A stretch of DNA of 64,000 bases, taken from NCBI RefSeq assembly GCF_042433515.1, contig NZ_JBHLVH010000013.1:62001-126000 (forward strand). The letters are read 5' to 3'. Shown here piece after piece: positions 1 through 8,406 of this stretch. A model generated the notes under the pieces. That model ran no database searches. It was not told the DNA's origin and worked only from the letters and a program-made list of their open reading frames with translations. The DNA comes from Kytococcus schroeteri (GTDB taxonomy: Bacteria; Actinomycetota; Actinomycetes; Actinomycetales; Dermatophilaceae). Positions within the stretch are counted from its first letter, which is position 1. Every line of letters begins with the position of its first letter. The position numbers and the translations under genes are program-made.

Positions 1-2
1 TG

Positions 3-1601
3 CTGGAGGTCTACGCCGAGGTGGCCAGCGACCGCGGGGTCATGGACTTCGAGGACGTGCTGCTCTCGATGCTGGCGATCCTGCGTGACCGCCCCGACGT
101 GGCCCGCACGGTGCGCAGCCAGTACCGGCACTTCGTGGTGGACGAATACCAGGACGTCAACGCCGTGCAGCAGGCCCTGCTCGAGGCCTGGACCGGCGAG
201 CGCCACGACGTGTGCGTGGTGGGCGACGCGGCGCAGACCATCTACTCCTTCACCGGTGCCACGCCCCAGCACCTGCTGGACTTCCCGACGCGCCACCCCG
301 GGGTCACCTCGGTGCAGCTGCACCGCAACTACCGCTCCACGCCGCAGGTGCTCGGCGTGGCCAACGCGGTGATCGCCGGCGACGTGCGCTCGGCGGCCGG
401 CCGGGTGGAGCTGCACGCGCAGCGCCCGCCGGGCCCGGAGCCGGAGCTCACCGTGCACGCCGACGACGAGGCCGAGGCCCGCTGGGTGGCCCAGCGCATC
501 GGGGAGCTCACGGCATCGGGGGAGGTGACCCCGGGCGACGTGGCGGTGCTCTTCCGCACCAACGGCCAGTCCGAGGCGGTGGAGACCGCCCTGGCGCGCG
601 CCGGTGTGCCCTACCTGGTGCGGGGCGGGGAGCGCTTCTTCAACCGGCAGGAGGTGCGGGCCGGCATCGTCCTGCTGCGCGGCGCGGTGCGCAGCGACGA
701 CGGCGAGCTGCCGCTGGTGCGCCTCACCGCCGACGTGCTCTCCGGGGCCGGGTGGACGCACGAGCCGCCGCAGTCCAGCGGGGCGCAGCGGGAGCGCTGG
801 GAGTCCCTGCAGGCGCTGCTCACCGTGGCCGAGGACCTCGCGGCCGCCGCCCCCGAGGCCCGGATGGCCGACCTCGTGGCCGAGCTCGACCGGCGCGCGG
901 CCGAGCAGCACGCCCCGGCCATGGACGGGGTCACGCTGGCCTCGCTGCACGCCGCCAAGGGGCTGGAGTGGCCCGTGGTGTTCATCATCGGGTGTTCCGA
1001 GGGGCTCATGCCGATCTCGCTGGCCCGCACGCCCCAGGCCGTCGACGAGGAGCGGCGGCTGGCCTACGTCGGCATCACCCGTGCCCGGGACCGGCTGCTG
1101 CTCTCCCGGGCCAAGGGGCGGCCCGGGGCGCGCAGCGAGCGCGAGCCCTCGCGCTTCCTCGCCGGGGCCGCGTCCGTGCTGGGCTCCGAGGCCGTGGCCA
1201 CGCGCGCCCCGGCCGAGCCCGGCGGCGGGCGCTCGCGGCGCCGAGCCCGGCCCGCGGTGTGCAGGCAGTGCGGGGTCCCGCTGGAGAACGCCACCCAGGC
1301 CAAGGTGGGGCGCTGCGCCGACTGCCCGCCGGAGTACGACGTGGCCACCTTCGAGGCGCTCAAGGCCTGGCGCAAGGCGGTGGCACTGCACACCTCCAAG
1401 CCGGCGTTCACGGTGTTCACCGACGTGACGCTGGAGGGGATCGCCACCGCCGACCCGGGCGAGGTGGCCGACCTCGCGGGCGTGTCCGGCATCGGGCGGG
1501 CCAAGCTGGAGCGCTTCGGTCCGTCGGTGATGCGGGTGCTCGGCGGGGAGGACCCGCAGGCCGTGGCCGACGAGGTCTTCGGCGAGGAGGCCGCGGGCTG
1601 A
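3..1601 (+). CDS. uvrD2: ATP-dependent DNA helicase UvrD2 (5'-truncated by window start)
   Basis: This is the C-terminal part of a superfamily 1 (UvrD/PcrA-type) 3'-5' DNA helicase; the N-terminus with Walker A lies left of the window. The visible frame opens without a start codon. Motif II appears as VVDEYQD, motif III as GDAAQTIYSFTGA, motif IV as LHRNYRS, and motifs V/VI as SLHAAKGLEW and VGITRARD. After about residue 410 come paired cysteines (CRQC and CADC, a likely zinc ribbon) and then an HRDC domain (KAWRKAVA...GIGRAKLERFG). UvrD plus HRDC is the architecture of mycobacterial UvrD2, and the whiB7 gene next door matches the actinobacterial uvrD2 neighbourhood. The role would be DNA repair or replication in the cytoplasm. 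Confidence 0.93.
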   Translation: MEVYAEVASDRGVMDFEDVLLSMLAILRDRPDVARTVRSQYRHFVVDEYQDVNAVQQALLEAWTGERHDVCVVGDAAQTIYSFTGATPQHLLDFPTRHPGVTSVQLHRNYRSTPQVLGVANAVIAGDVRSAAGRVELHAQRPPGPEPELTVHADDEAEARWVAQRIGELTASGEVTPGDVAVLFRTNGQSEAVETALARAGVPYLVRGGERFFNRQEVRAGIVLLRGAVRSDDGELPLVRLTADVLSGAGWTHEPPQSSGAQRERWESLQALLTVAEDLAAAAPEARMADLVAELDRRAAEQHAPAMDGVTLASLHAAKGLEWPVVFIIGCSEGLMPISLARTPQAVDEERRLAYVGITRARDRLLLSRAKGRPGARSEREPSRFLAGAASVLGSEAVATRAPAEPGGGRSRRRARPAVCRQCGVPLENATQAKVGRCADCPPEYDVATFEALKAWRKAVALHTSKPAFTVFTDVTLEGIATADPGEVADLAGVSGIGRAKLERFGPSVMRVLGGEDPQAVADEVFGEEAAG

Positions 1602-1658
1602 GCCGGCCCTCCTGCGACCCGCAGGTCTCGAAAAGGTCACGAATCGGGCGGATCCGTT

Positions 1659-1695
1659 AAATCGGTTGCCCCCGCCGTGGAGGGGTTTCTAGGGT
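1659..1695 (+). promoter_or_regulatory. putative whiB7 promoter
   Basis: An AT-rich island unusual for this GC-rich region, AAATCGGTTG (1659-1668), overlaps a possible -35 (TTGCCC, 1666-1671) and is followed 18 bases later by TAGGGT (1690-1695), a plausible -10. In WhiB7-controlled actinobacterial promoters an AT-rich patch just upstream of the -35 is bound by the WhiB7 AT-hook, so autoregulation is likely. The inferred start near 1702 would give a leader of about 420 nt before whiB7. The boxes are read by eye. Confidence 0.55.
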
Positions 1696-1776
1696 GGGGC
1701 CACACCTTCCGGGAGTCGTCTGCGGCTCCTGCCGGGTGGGTACCTGACCGCGATCGAGGAAGGAGGAGCGAGAACC

Positions 1777-1923
1777 ATGATCAACACCCTGACCTGCACC
1801 GCAGTGGCACTCGATGCCCGCGCTGCCGCCACGGACGCCCGTGGGCGTGTTGACCTCGTGCCGGCCACCGGCCGCATGACGCGAGATCGCTCCGCCTCGA
1901 CCGCGTTCCCCCTGGTGGCCTGA
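1777..1923 (+). CDS. upstream ORF in whiB7 leader (48 aa)
   Basis: An ATG at 1777 is preceded by a strong Shine-Dalgarno (AAGGAGGAG) and opens a 48-residue frame ending at TGA 1921-1923, about 200 nt before whiB7. The peptide resembles nothing I recognise and is rich in Ala, Arg and Thr. Long leaders with a translated uORF are the known antibiotic-sensing device of whiB7 genes: ribosome stalling in the uORF relieves premature termination. A 15-nt sequence within the uORF (1861-1875, CCGGCCACCGGCCGC) recurs exactly after it (1962-1976), and both copies contain self-complementary GGCC blocks that could form alternative hairpins. Translation is supported by the ribosome-binding site; the attenuation role is inference. 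The rest of 1602-2123 shows no other gene. Confidence 0.6.
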   Translation: MINTLTCTAVALDARAAATDARGRVDLVPATGRMTRDRSASTAFPLVA

Positions 1924-2123
1924 CGCGACGTCGCGGCGCCCACTGCGCCCCGCGCCCAGGACCGGCCACCGGCCGCTCCCACCACGGCACCCGTGTCCCC
2001 CGACCGGACCCCGGTGCCCTCGCACGCAGCCCCCGGCGCGTGCCGCCCCGTCCCACACCGCCGCGCAGCCGTGCGTGGCCCCGACGGGCACCCATCCGCA
2101 GGACCCCGGAAGGACTCCCAGGC

Positions 2124-2417
2124 ATGTTGGCCCTGGCAGATCACCACCAGACCCTCATCGACGAAGCCCGTGCCGCCGGCAGCCCCCTGCCGTGCCTCGT
2201 GAACGACCCCGACACCTGGTTCGCCGACACCCCCGCCGGCGTCGAGCACGCCAAGGCGTTGTGCCTCGACTGCCCCGTGCGCACCCTGTGCCTCGAGGGC
2301 GCCCTCGAGCGCCGCGAGCCGTGGGGCGTGTGGGGCGGCGAGCTCATCGACTCCGGTCGGGTGCTGCCGCGCAAGCGCCCCCGCGGCCGCCCGCGCAAGC
2401 ACCCCGTCGCGGCGTGA
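2124..2417 (+). CDS. whiB7: WhiB7-type redox-sensing transcription factor
   Basis: This 97-residue WhiB-family protein has the four iron-sulfur-ligating cysteines at about C24, C47, C50 and C56 (the CxxC is CLDC), followed by the GVWGGE turn that contacts the sigma factor. Near the C-terminus it has an AT-hook, RGRPRK, which marks the WhiB7 subgroup. WhiB7 activates intrinsic antibiotic-resistance genes together with the housekeeping sigma factor. ATG 2124 was chosen because GGAAGGA lies just upstream and the family begins close to this point; the frame is open further upstream but lacks a good site there. It sits directly downstream of uvrD2, its usual neighbour, and has a long leader with a uORF. 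Confidence 0.93.
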   Translation: MLALADHHQTLIDEARAAGSPLPCLVNDPDTWFADTPAGVEHAKALCLDCPVRTLCLEGALERREPWGVWGGELIDSGRVLPRKRPRGRPRKHPVAA

Positions 2418-2423
2418 CCCGGC

Positions 2424-3443
2424 TCAGGCCGTGGCCCGTCGACCGGTGCACCAGCAGTCCGGGTGCACCGCGAACCGCTCCACCCTCGGCACCGGGGAGT
2501 GGGCCACCACGCTCACCCGTGTGGTGGCCCGCTCCGCGGTGCCGTCCGCCGTGCCCGGGCCGTCCGACGTGTCCAGCACCCACAGCGCCGTGCGGGCACC
2601 CCACCGCACCGCCCACTCCACGAGGTCCACCGGCGTCTGACCCACCGGCGCCAGGTGCTCGAGCGTCGGGCTCTCGGCCTGCGGCCCGCCCCACTCCAGT
2701 GCCAGCTGTTCGGGTGGCACCTCGTGGCGCACCACGCACTCCGCGCACGCGGCGCCGGGGACCGCCAGCGGCCCGATGCCCACCCAGCCCGGCGTCACCA
2801 CCACCGGCAGGTGGGGGATGCCGGTCTCCACCAGCCGCCGCAGGTCCACCGCCGCGGTGCGCGTGGTGAGCACCGGCACCACCAGCTGTGCGGACTCCAC
2901 CGCCCCGTGGTCCCCCAGGCCGTGCCACCAGCGGGGTGCCTCCACCGGGCCCAGCACCTGGCCCACGCCGCCCTCGCGCAGCCGGTCGCGCAGGCCGTGC
3001 AGCACGCGGTCCACCGCCACGTCCCCGGCCCACCCCGCCAGGTCGTCCACCACCACGGTCGCCCGGTCGCGCGCCTCCACCCGGTCCCAGCCACCCGTGC
3101 CGCCGGCGGCCTGCATCGTCTGCACGGCCGCCCGCAGCCGGTCGCGGCGGGCGCCGCACATGGCCCGGGCGCGGGGCGGGTCGCTCACGTCGAGCACGGC
3201 GTCGAGCCGCCGGAGGCGCTCCACCAGCCGTTCGCGGGCCTCCTCGTCGAGCCCGGCGGCCAGGGCGGCGGCCCGGTCGCTGCGCTCGGAGGCCGGTCCG
3301 GCCAGCGAGGTGAGATAGCGCACCTCGGCGGGGGTGAGCCCGTCCACCTCCAGGCAGCGGCCGGGTGGGCTGCCCAGCTGCACGACGCCGTCGGCGCGCA
3401 CCAGGGGGCGCAGGCTGTGGGGAAGGCGAACCAGATCGACCAT
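2424..3443 (-). CDS. ThiF/cyclodehydratase-like protein of the whiB7 neighbourhood
   Basis: This 339-residue protein ends convergently 6 nt from whiB7. It resembles the conserved protein found between whiB7 and the DUF2342 gene in actinobacteria (Rv3196-like), which is distantly related to E1-like/TOMM leader-binding proteins. The middle section has beta-strand-rich segments with VVVDDLAGW and VVPVLTTRTA, and the C-terminal half has paired cysteines (CAEC near residue 237 and CWC near the C-terminus) that could bind zinc. The N-terminal part (VRLPHSLRPLVRADGVVQLG) looks like a small winged or peptide-binding domain. No adenylation P-loop is obvious, so catalysis is unproven. ATG 3443 has a weak CAGGGTG ribosome site; the frame stays open upstream across the next gene by GC bias only. 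No RiPP precursor is visible beside it. Confidence 0.65.
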   Translation of the reverse strand: MVDLVRLPHSLRPLVRADGVVQLGSPPGRCLEVDGLTPAEVRYLTSLAGPASERSDRAAALAAGLDEEARERLVERLRRLDAVLDVSDPPRARAMCGARRDRLRAAVQTMQAAGGTGGWDRVEARDRATVVVDDLAGWAGDVAVDRVLHGLRDRLREGGVGQVLGPVEAPRWWHGLGDHGAVESAQLVVPVLTTRTAAVDLRRLVETGIPHLPVVVTPGWVGIGPLAVPGAACAECVVRHEVPPEQLALEWGGPQAESPTLEHLAPVGQTPVDLVEWAVRWGARTALWVLDTSDGPGTADGTAERATTRVSVVAHSPVPRVERFAVHPDCWCTGRRATA

Positions 3444-3608
3444 GGCGGCACCCTGACACCACCGCCGGGGTGCGGGTGGTCCTCCGTCCACAGGCCCGAC
3501 GGGAGCGCGCGCCGGGTGGTGGACGAGATCAACCCCCCGGGTGCTCGTCCACAGCGCGTCGCCTCGCGCCCGTGGGTGCGGCCGGGTCAGGGGGTTAGCG
3601 TTCGCTCC

Positions 3609-4451
3609 ATGAGCGAGCAGACCCCCCTGTCCCTGCCCGGTGCGCAGACCACCGAGCTGCCCGACCTCGCCCTGCACCTGCTGCCGCAGGGCACCGGCGA
3701 GGTCGCGGTCGTCGAGCTGGCGCTGCCGCAGAAGCGCAACGCCATGAGCGAGGAGATGACCGACTCGTGGGCGCGCGTGGTGCGCCAGCTGGCCGAGCAC
3801 CGGGCCCTGCGGGCGGTGGTGGTCACGGGCCGCGGGTCGGCCTTCTGCGCCGGCGGCCAGCTCGACTGGATCGTCGCCGAGCCGGACGCCTCGGCCACGG
3901 ACCTGCGCGAGCGCATGGCGCGCTTCTACGCCACCTGGCTGTCCCTCGGCCAGCTCGAGGTCCCCACCATCGCGGCGGTCAACGGGCACGCCATCGGGGC
4001 GGGGCTCGCGGTGGCGTTGGCCTGCGACCTGCGCGTCGTCTCCTCGCAGGCCACCCTCGCGATGCCGTTCACCCACCTGGGGCTGCACCCGGGCATGGCC
4101 TCCACCTGGCTGCTGCCGCAGGCCGTGGGGCTGCCGGTGGCACGCGACCTGCTGCTCACCGGGCGCCGCGTGAAGGGCCACGAGGCGGTGGGGCTCGGGC
4201 TCGCCTCGCGGGTGGCCGAGCCGGGGGACGTGCTCCCCGAGGCCCTGGACATGGCCCGCGCCGTGGCCTCCACGGCGCCGCAGGCCGAGCGCCTCACCAC
4301 GGTGGCGCTGCGCGACGGCGGCCACCGGTCGCTGGCCGACGCCCTGCAGTGGGAGGCCCTCGCCCAGGGCGTCACGCTCACCACCGCGGACCTCGCCGAG
4401 GGGATCGCCGCGGCCGCCGAGCGACGCGCCCCGGAGTTCACCGGCCGATGA
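3609..4451 (+). CDS. enoyl-CoA hydratase/isomerase family protein
   Basis: This 280-residue crotonase-fold protein would act on acyl-CoA thioesters. The signature is clear: the N-terminal strand VVELALPQKRNAMSEEM, the oxyanion-hole segment GSAFCAGGQLDW, and the second region AAVNGHAIGAGLAVALACDLRV. The residue that is a catalytic Glu in true hydratases is not obvious: the helix after it reads FTHLGLHPGMASTWLLPQAVG, with His and Gly around the usual Glu positions, so an isomerase or other crotonase activity is possible. ATG 3609 is the first plausible start after a 165-nt intergenic region. The next gene begins at its stop codon (ATGA overlap). Confidence 0.85.
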   Translation: MSEQTPLSLPGAQTTELPDLALHLLPQGTGEVAVVELALPQKRNAMSEEMTDSWARVVRQLAEHRALRAVVVTGRGSAFCAGGQLDWIVAEPDASATDLRERMARFYATWLSLGQLEVPTIAAVNGHAIGAGLAVALACDLRVVSSQATLAMPFTHLGLHPGMASTWLLPQAVGLPVARDLLLTGRRVKGHEAVGLGLASRVAEPGDVLPEALDMARAVASTAPQAERLTTVALRDGGHRSLADALQWEALAQGVTLTTADLAEGIAAAAERRAPEFTGR

Positions 4452-5083
4452 CCGCCCAGGGGGAGCCGATGGGGGAGCCGCTGCCCGGCTGGGAGGGCGA
4501 CGGCTGGGACGGGCCTGCGCCGGAGGACGGCGGCTGGGAGCCCGACGGGTGGGCCGATGAGGCGCCGCCGGCGGTCGAGCCGGCACCCGAGGTGGTGGTC
4601 ACCCGCAGCGCTCGGCGGCGCAAGACCCTCCAGGCGCGCTGGCAGGACGGCCGGGTGCACGTGGCCGTGCCCGCCGGCATGCCGCCCCACGAGGAGGAGC
4701 GGGCGGTGGCAGAGCTGGTGGGCAGGGTGCTGCGCCGTCGGCGCAACGCCAGCTCGACCGCCTCGCTCGTACAGCGCGCGCAGCGCCTCAACCGCACCTA
4801 CTTCCACGGGGTGGCCGTGCCGGTCGACGTCCGGTGGGTGGCCAACCAGCGGTCGCGCTGGGGGTCGTGCACCCCGGGGCGCGGCACCATCCGGCTCAGC
4901 GACCGCCTGCAGCCCATGCCCGACTGGGTGGTGGACGCCGTGCTGGTGCACGAGCTGGCCCACCTGCTGCACCGCGGGCACGGCCCGGACTTCCAGGCCG
5001 CCGTGCGCCGCTACCCGCGGTACGACCAGGCGATGGTCTTCCTCCAGGGCGTCAGCCACGGCTGGGCGCACCCGGAGGGCTGA
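4448..5083 (+). CDS. YgjP/M48-like metallopeptidase domain protein
   Basis: This 211-residue protein belongs to the YgjP (DUF45) metal-dependent hydrolase family. The zinc motif is HELAHLLHRGH, and the family block RWGSCTPGRGTIRLSDRL precedes it. The first 50 or so residues are a Gly/Asp/Trp-rich, probably disordered extension (GWEGDGWDGPAPEDGGW). ATG 4448 overlaps the enoyl-CoA hydratase stop as ATGA, so the two are translationally coupled; an in-frame ATG at 4469 is an alternative. It ends 3 nt from the convergent DUF2342 gene. A YgjP-like gene in this spot is usual in actinobacteria. Its substrate is unknown. Confidence 0.87.
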   Translation: MTAQGEPMGEPLPGWEGDGWDGPAPEDGGWEPDGWADEAPPAVEPAPEVVVTRSARRRKTLQARWQDGRVHVAVPAGMPPHEEERAVAELVGRVLRRRRNASSTASLVQRAQRLNRTYFHGVAVPVDVRWVANQRSRWGSCTPGRGTIRLSDRLQPMPDWVVDAVLVHELAHLLHRGHGPDFQAAVRRYPRYDQAMVFLQGVSHGWAHPEG

Positions 5084-5086
5084 GCC

Positions 5087-6619
5087 TCAGCGCGCCCCGG
5101 CCCCGCCGTCGCCGCCCTCGTCCTGCAGCAGCTTGGCCAGCTCGGCGTCGAAGTCGGTGCCGGTGGCCTCGCCGGGCTCGTTGGTGCCCCAGCGCTCCAC
5201 GTAGCCCAGCACGTCGTCCAGGGCGGCGGCGTCCGGCGCGATGTCGGGGTGGTCCCAGACCGCGTCGCGGGCGGCCGCGCCGTGCTTGTCCTCCATGGCC
5301 GCGAACAGGTTGGCCGCGTCGCGCAGGCGCCGCGGACGCAGCTCCAGGCCCACCAGCCCGGCGAAGGTCTTCTCGGCCGGACCCTGCGTGGCGCGGCGGC
5401 GGCGCACCACCTCGGCCAGGGCGTCGGCGTGCGGCAGGGTGCCGCGGGTGGCGCGGTCGGTCACCACGTCCACCCAGCCCTCCACGAGGGCGAGCCAGGT
5501 CTCCAGGCGAGTCAACGCCGCCTTCTGCCGCTCGCTGGGCTCGGGGTGGAACAGCCCGCCGGAGAGCGCCGACTGCATCGCCTCCGGGTCGGTGGGGTCC
5601 ACCGAGCCCAGCTTGGCCTCGATGCCGTCGGTGTCCAGGCGCATGTCCGCCGCGTAGGAGCGCACCGCCTCCAGCACCTGGCTGCGCACCCACGGCGCCC
5701 CGGCGTACAGGCGCTGGCGGGCGCTCTCGCGCACGGTGAGGAAGAGCATCACCTCGGCGGGGTCGATCTCCAGCCCCTCGGCGAAGGCACGCACGTTGGT
5801 CGGCAGCACCAGCACCCGTCCCTCGGGCACCAGCGGCAGCCCCACGTCGGTGCCGGAGACCACCTCCTGGCTCAGCGCCCCGGCGGCCTGGCCCAGCTGC
5901 AGCGAGAACATCGAGCTGGACATGCGCTCCATCATCGGCGCCATCTGGCCCATGACGGCCTCCATGTCCATGCCACCGGGCAGCGACATCCCCGGCGGGA
6001 GCTGCGAGCGCAGGGTCTCCGGGTCGTCACCCAGGCGGTCGGTGAGCGAGGAGGCCACGGCCGAGTTCACGCCCTCGGCCAACGGGGTGAGCGCCTCCAC
6101 CCACGCCGGCATGGTGGTCTCCACCCACTCCGCGCGGCTCACCACCTGCACGGCCCCCGACGCGGCGGGGAACTCGGTGGCCGCGTCGAGCCACAGCGAG
6201 GCCACGTTGCCCACCTGCTCGGCGTCGCGCTGCGCGGCCTCGCCCACCGAGGAGTCGCCCCCCTGGGCGGCGGCCCGGCGGGCCACGTCGGTGGCCAGCT
6301 GCTGGTTCACCGGTCCGTCGCCGCCGGCGAACATCTGCTGCACCTGCGCCTGCAGGGCCCCGAACGCCGCCGGGTTGTTCGCCATCATCGCGGCCATCGG
6401 GTTGGTCGCGGCGCCGCCGGCCCCCGCCGCGCCCGCCCCGGCGCCGCCCATGCCCAGCGCGGAGAGCATCTCGTCCACCTCGGGGGAGTCCACGGCGTCG
6501 CCGAGGAACTGCCGCAGCATGTCCTTCATCGGGTCGGTGGGCTGCTCGGAGCCGCCCTCGCCGGGGGTGTGCTCGTCGTCGGCGCCCGCGTCGTCCTGGG
6601 GCAGGTTGTCCTGGCTCAT
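5087..6619 (-). CDS. DUF2342 family protein (annotated in relatives as zinc-dependent metalloprotease)
   Basis: This 510-residue protein corresponds to the conserved actinobacterial DUF2342 family (Rv3195-like), usually next to the PDZ/Lon gene as here. The N-terminal 60 residues are acidic and disordered; a helix-rich domain follows, with the family block LTVRESARQRLYAGAPW where relatives carry RExAHQRLF. No HExxH motif is present anywhere, so the usual 'metalloprotease' label is not supported by a standard zinc site. ATG 6619 has a good GGGAGGT ribosome site. It is divergent from the PDZ gene with an 88-nt shared upstream region. Confidence 0.85.
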   Translation of the reverse strand: MSQDNLPQDDAGADDEHTPGEGGSEQPTDPMKDMLRQFLGDAVDSPEVDEMLSALGMGGAGAGAAGAGGAATNPMAAMMANNPAAFGALQAQVQQMFAGGDGPVNQQLATDVARRAAAQGGDSSVGEAAQRDAEQVGNVASLWLDAATEFPAASGAVQVVSRAEWVETTMPAWVEALTPLAEGVNSAVASSLTDRLGDDPETLRSQLPPGMSLPGGMDMEAVMGQMAPMMERMSSSMFSLQLGQAAGALSQEVVSGTDVGLPLVPEGRVLVLPTNVRAFAEGLEIDPAEVMLFLTVRESARQRLYAGAPWVRSQVLEAVRSYAADMRLDTDGIEAKLGSVDPTDPEAMQSALSGGLFHPEPSERQKAALTRLETWLALVEGWVDVVTDRATRGTLPHADALAEVVRRRRATQGPAEKTFAGLVGLELRPRRLRDAANLFAAMEDKHGAAARDAVWDHPDIAPDAAALDDVLGYVERWGTNEPGEATGTDFDAELAKLLQDEGGDGGAGAR

Positions 6620-6707
6620 CGTGACCTCCCTGTCGTGGTGAGGGGTGAACACCCGTGGCCGCCCGGACCTTCCCGGGGCGCCCACGGCCCGGTGCGATGA
6701 TGTCGCA

Positions 6708-7823
6708 ATGACCTCGGCCCGCGACACCTCCCCCGGGGAGGCGCCCCCCGCCCGCCGCCGTCACCCGCTGGCCGTGCTCGGCCTCGTGCTGTCCCTGCTG
6801 CTCGTCGTGGGCATCGTGGTGGCCAACGCCGTCACCGCCCCCTACGTCGTGTTCACCCCCGGCGGCGCCTACGACGTGCTCGCCGAGGACGGCCCCGGTG
6901 ACGGCCCGATGCTGCGCGTGGACGGGCACGAGACCTTTCCCACCGACGGCGCCCTGCGCATGACCACGGTGGCCATGTACGGCGGCCCCGGCCACGAGCT
7001 GAGCTGGTGGGAGGTGGGCACCTCGTGGCTCGGGGGGCAGGACGAGATCCTGCCGCGCAGCCGCGTCTTCCCCGAGGACGTGACCGCCGACCAGGTGCAG
7101 AAGGTGAGCACCGCGCAGATGACGGGCTCCCAGTCCAGCGCCGAGACGGTGGCCCTGCGCGCTGCCGGCGTGCCGGTGACCGAGAAGGTGGTCGTGGCCC
7201 AGGTGGTCCCGGGCGCCCCGGCCGAGGGACGACTCGAGGCCGAGGACACCATCGTGTCCGTGGACGGCGCGAAGGCCACCTCCGTGCAGGTGGTGCAGCA
7301 GGCGGTGCAGCGGGCCGGTGCCGGTTCCACGGTCCGGGTCGTGGTGCAGCGCAAGGGCACCCAGCGCACCGTCACGGTCCCCACCCGGCAGATGGAGGGC
7401 CGCACGGTGGTCGGTGTGCAGCTGGCCACGCTGGCCGAGAGCCCGGTGGACGTGCACGTCGACGCGGGCTCGGTGGGTGGCCCCTCGGCCGGCATGATGC
7501 TGGCCCTGGGTATCTACGACAAGCTCACCGAGGGCCCGCTCACCGGGGGCCAGGACGTCGCCGGAACGGGCACCATCGACACCGACGGCACCGTGGGCCC
7601 CATCGACGGCATCGCGCAGAAGATGCACGGCGCCCGCGAGGCCGGGGCCACGTGGTTCCTCGCCCCGGACGACAACTGCGAGCAGGTGGTGGGCCACGTG
7701 CCCGAGGGCATGCACGACGTGGCCGTCACCGACTTCGCCGAGGCGCGCAGGGCGGTCGAGGCGATCGCGGCGGGCAGCACCGACGCCCTGCCCACCTGCG
7801 AGGAGCACCTCGCGGGGCGCTGA
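6708..7823 (+). CDS. membrane-anchored PDZ / Lon-type (S16) serine protease, YlbL family
   Basis: This 371-residue protein has one N-terminal membrane helix (about residues 20-42, LAVLGLVLSLLLVVGIVVANAV), a PDZ domain near residues 160-240, and a C-terminal Lon-type proteolytic domain. The catalytic Ser is in GGPSAGMM and the catalytic Lys in IDGIAQKMHGA, so the Ser-Lys dyad is intact. The protease would face the outside of the membrane. The family (YlbL in Bacillus, Rv3194c in Mycobacterium) is conserved beside DUF2342. ATG 6708 is preceded by TGCGATGATGTCGCA and has no ribosome-binding site, so the mRNA may be leaderless. Confidence 0.9.
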   Translation: MTSARDTSPGEAPPARRRHPLAVLGLVLSLLLVVGIVVANAVTAPYVVFTPGGAYDVLAEDGPGDGPMLRVDGHETFPTDGALRMTTVAMYGGPGHELSWWEVGTSWLGGQDEILPRSRVFPEDVTADQVQKVSTAQMTGSQSSAETVALRAAGVPVTEKVVVAQVVPGAPAEGRLEAEDTIVSVDGAKATSVQVVQQAVQRAGAGSTVRVVVQRKGTQRTVTVPTRQMEGRTVVGVQLATLAESPVDVHVDAGSVGGPSAGMMLALGIYDKLTEGPLTGGQDVAGTGTIDTDGTVGPIDGIAQKMHGAREAGATWFLAPDDNCEQVVGHVPEGMHDVAVTDFAEARRAVEAIAAGSTDALPTCEEHLAGR

Positions 7824-7829
7824 CCCGGC

Positions 7830-8315
7830 TCAGTCCTCCAGGCTCGCGGCCAGCGCGCCCTCGAGGTCGTCGGCCACGTGGTGGGCGACGGCCACGGCGT
7901 CGTCGCTGTCGTGCTGCGCCAGGCGCACCAGGGTGAGGCGCTCGTCCTCGCGGGTGGCCAGCACCAGCAGGCGCACCGCCTCGGTCTCGGTGCTGCCCTC
8001 CTGCGCGGCACGGCGGCGCTCGACCGCCAGGGCGCACCCCTGCACGCCGGCCGGCCAGGCGAGGTGGCCCAGGTAGTCGTGCAGGTCGGTCCCGGCGGGC
8101 AGCTCCTGCTCCACCGCGGTGAGCATGCCCGCGTCGCTCAGGGCCGCGGCCAGGGCGGGCTCGGCCGCCGCGAGGTCGGTGGTGCGCACGAGGGCGAACA
8201 CGCGGTCGGGCTGGCCCCACCCGTCGGCGGCCACGTGCTGCTCGGTCTCGGTGGCCACGGCCAGCAGGTGCTCGGGCGGCAGGTCGGTCCGGGGGGTCGT
8301 CTCGGGGTGTTCCAC
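7830..8315 (-). CDS. PPA1309 family protein
   Basis: This 161-residue soluble protein belongs to the actinobacterial PPA1309 family, which has no known function and commonly lies near the PDZ/Lon gene. It has the conserved pattern of an N-terminal helix (LLAVATETEQHVAADGWGQPDRVFALVRT) and a middle VEQELPAGTDLHDYLGHLAWPAGVQGCALAVER block. GTG 8315 was chosen because GGGAGG lies 7-12 bases upstream; the frame remains open further upstream, but that stretch overlaps the tRNA gene. It converges with the PDZ gene, ending 6 nt away. Confidence 0.8.
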   Translation of the reverse strand: MEHPETTPRTDLPPEHLLAVATETEQHVAADGWGQPDRVFALVRTTDLAAAEPALAAALSDAGMLTAVEQELPAGTDLHDYLGHLAWPAGVQGCALAVERRRAAQEGSTETEAVRLLVLATREDERLTLVRLAQHDSDDAVAVAHHVADDLEGALAASLED

Positions 8316-8406
8316 GCCCCCATCCTCCCGCAGCCGGTCCCGGAGTCCGCAGCAGCACACCGTTTTGCATCGGCGCTGCCGATCGTCTAGAGTATTGCTC
8401 CGCCGA

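Noticed and set aside
2424..3443. RiPP (TOMM) biosynthetic cluster
   Set aside because: No YcaO, dehydrogenase or precursor peptide is present nearby; the gene belongs to a conserved whiB7-linked set.
3444..4586. N-terminal extension of the ThiF-like protein to 720 residues
   Set aside because: The extension is antisense to the enoyl-CoA hydratase gene and of low complexity; ATG 3443 fits better.
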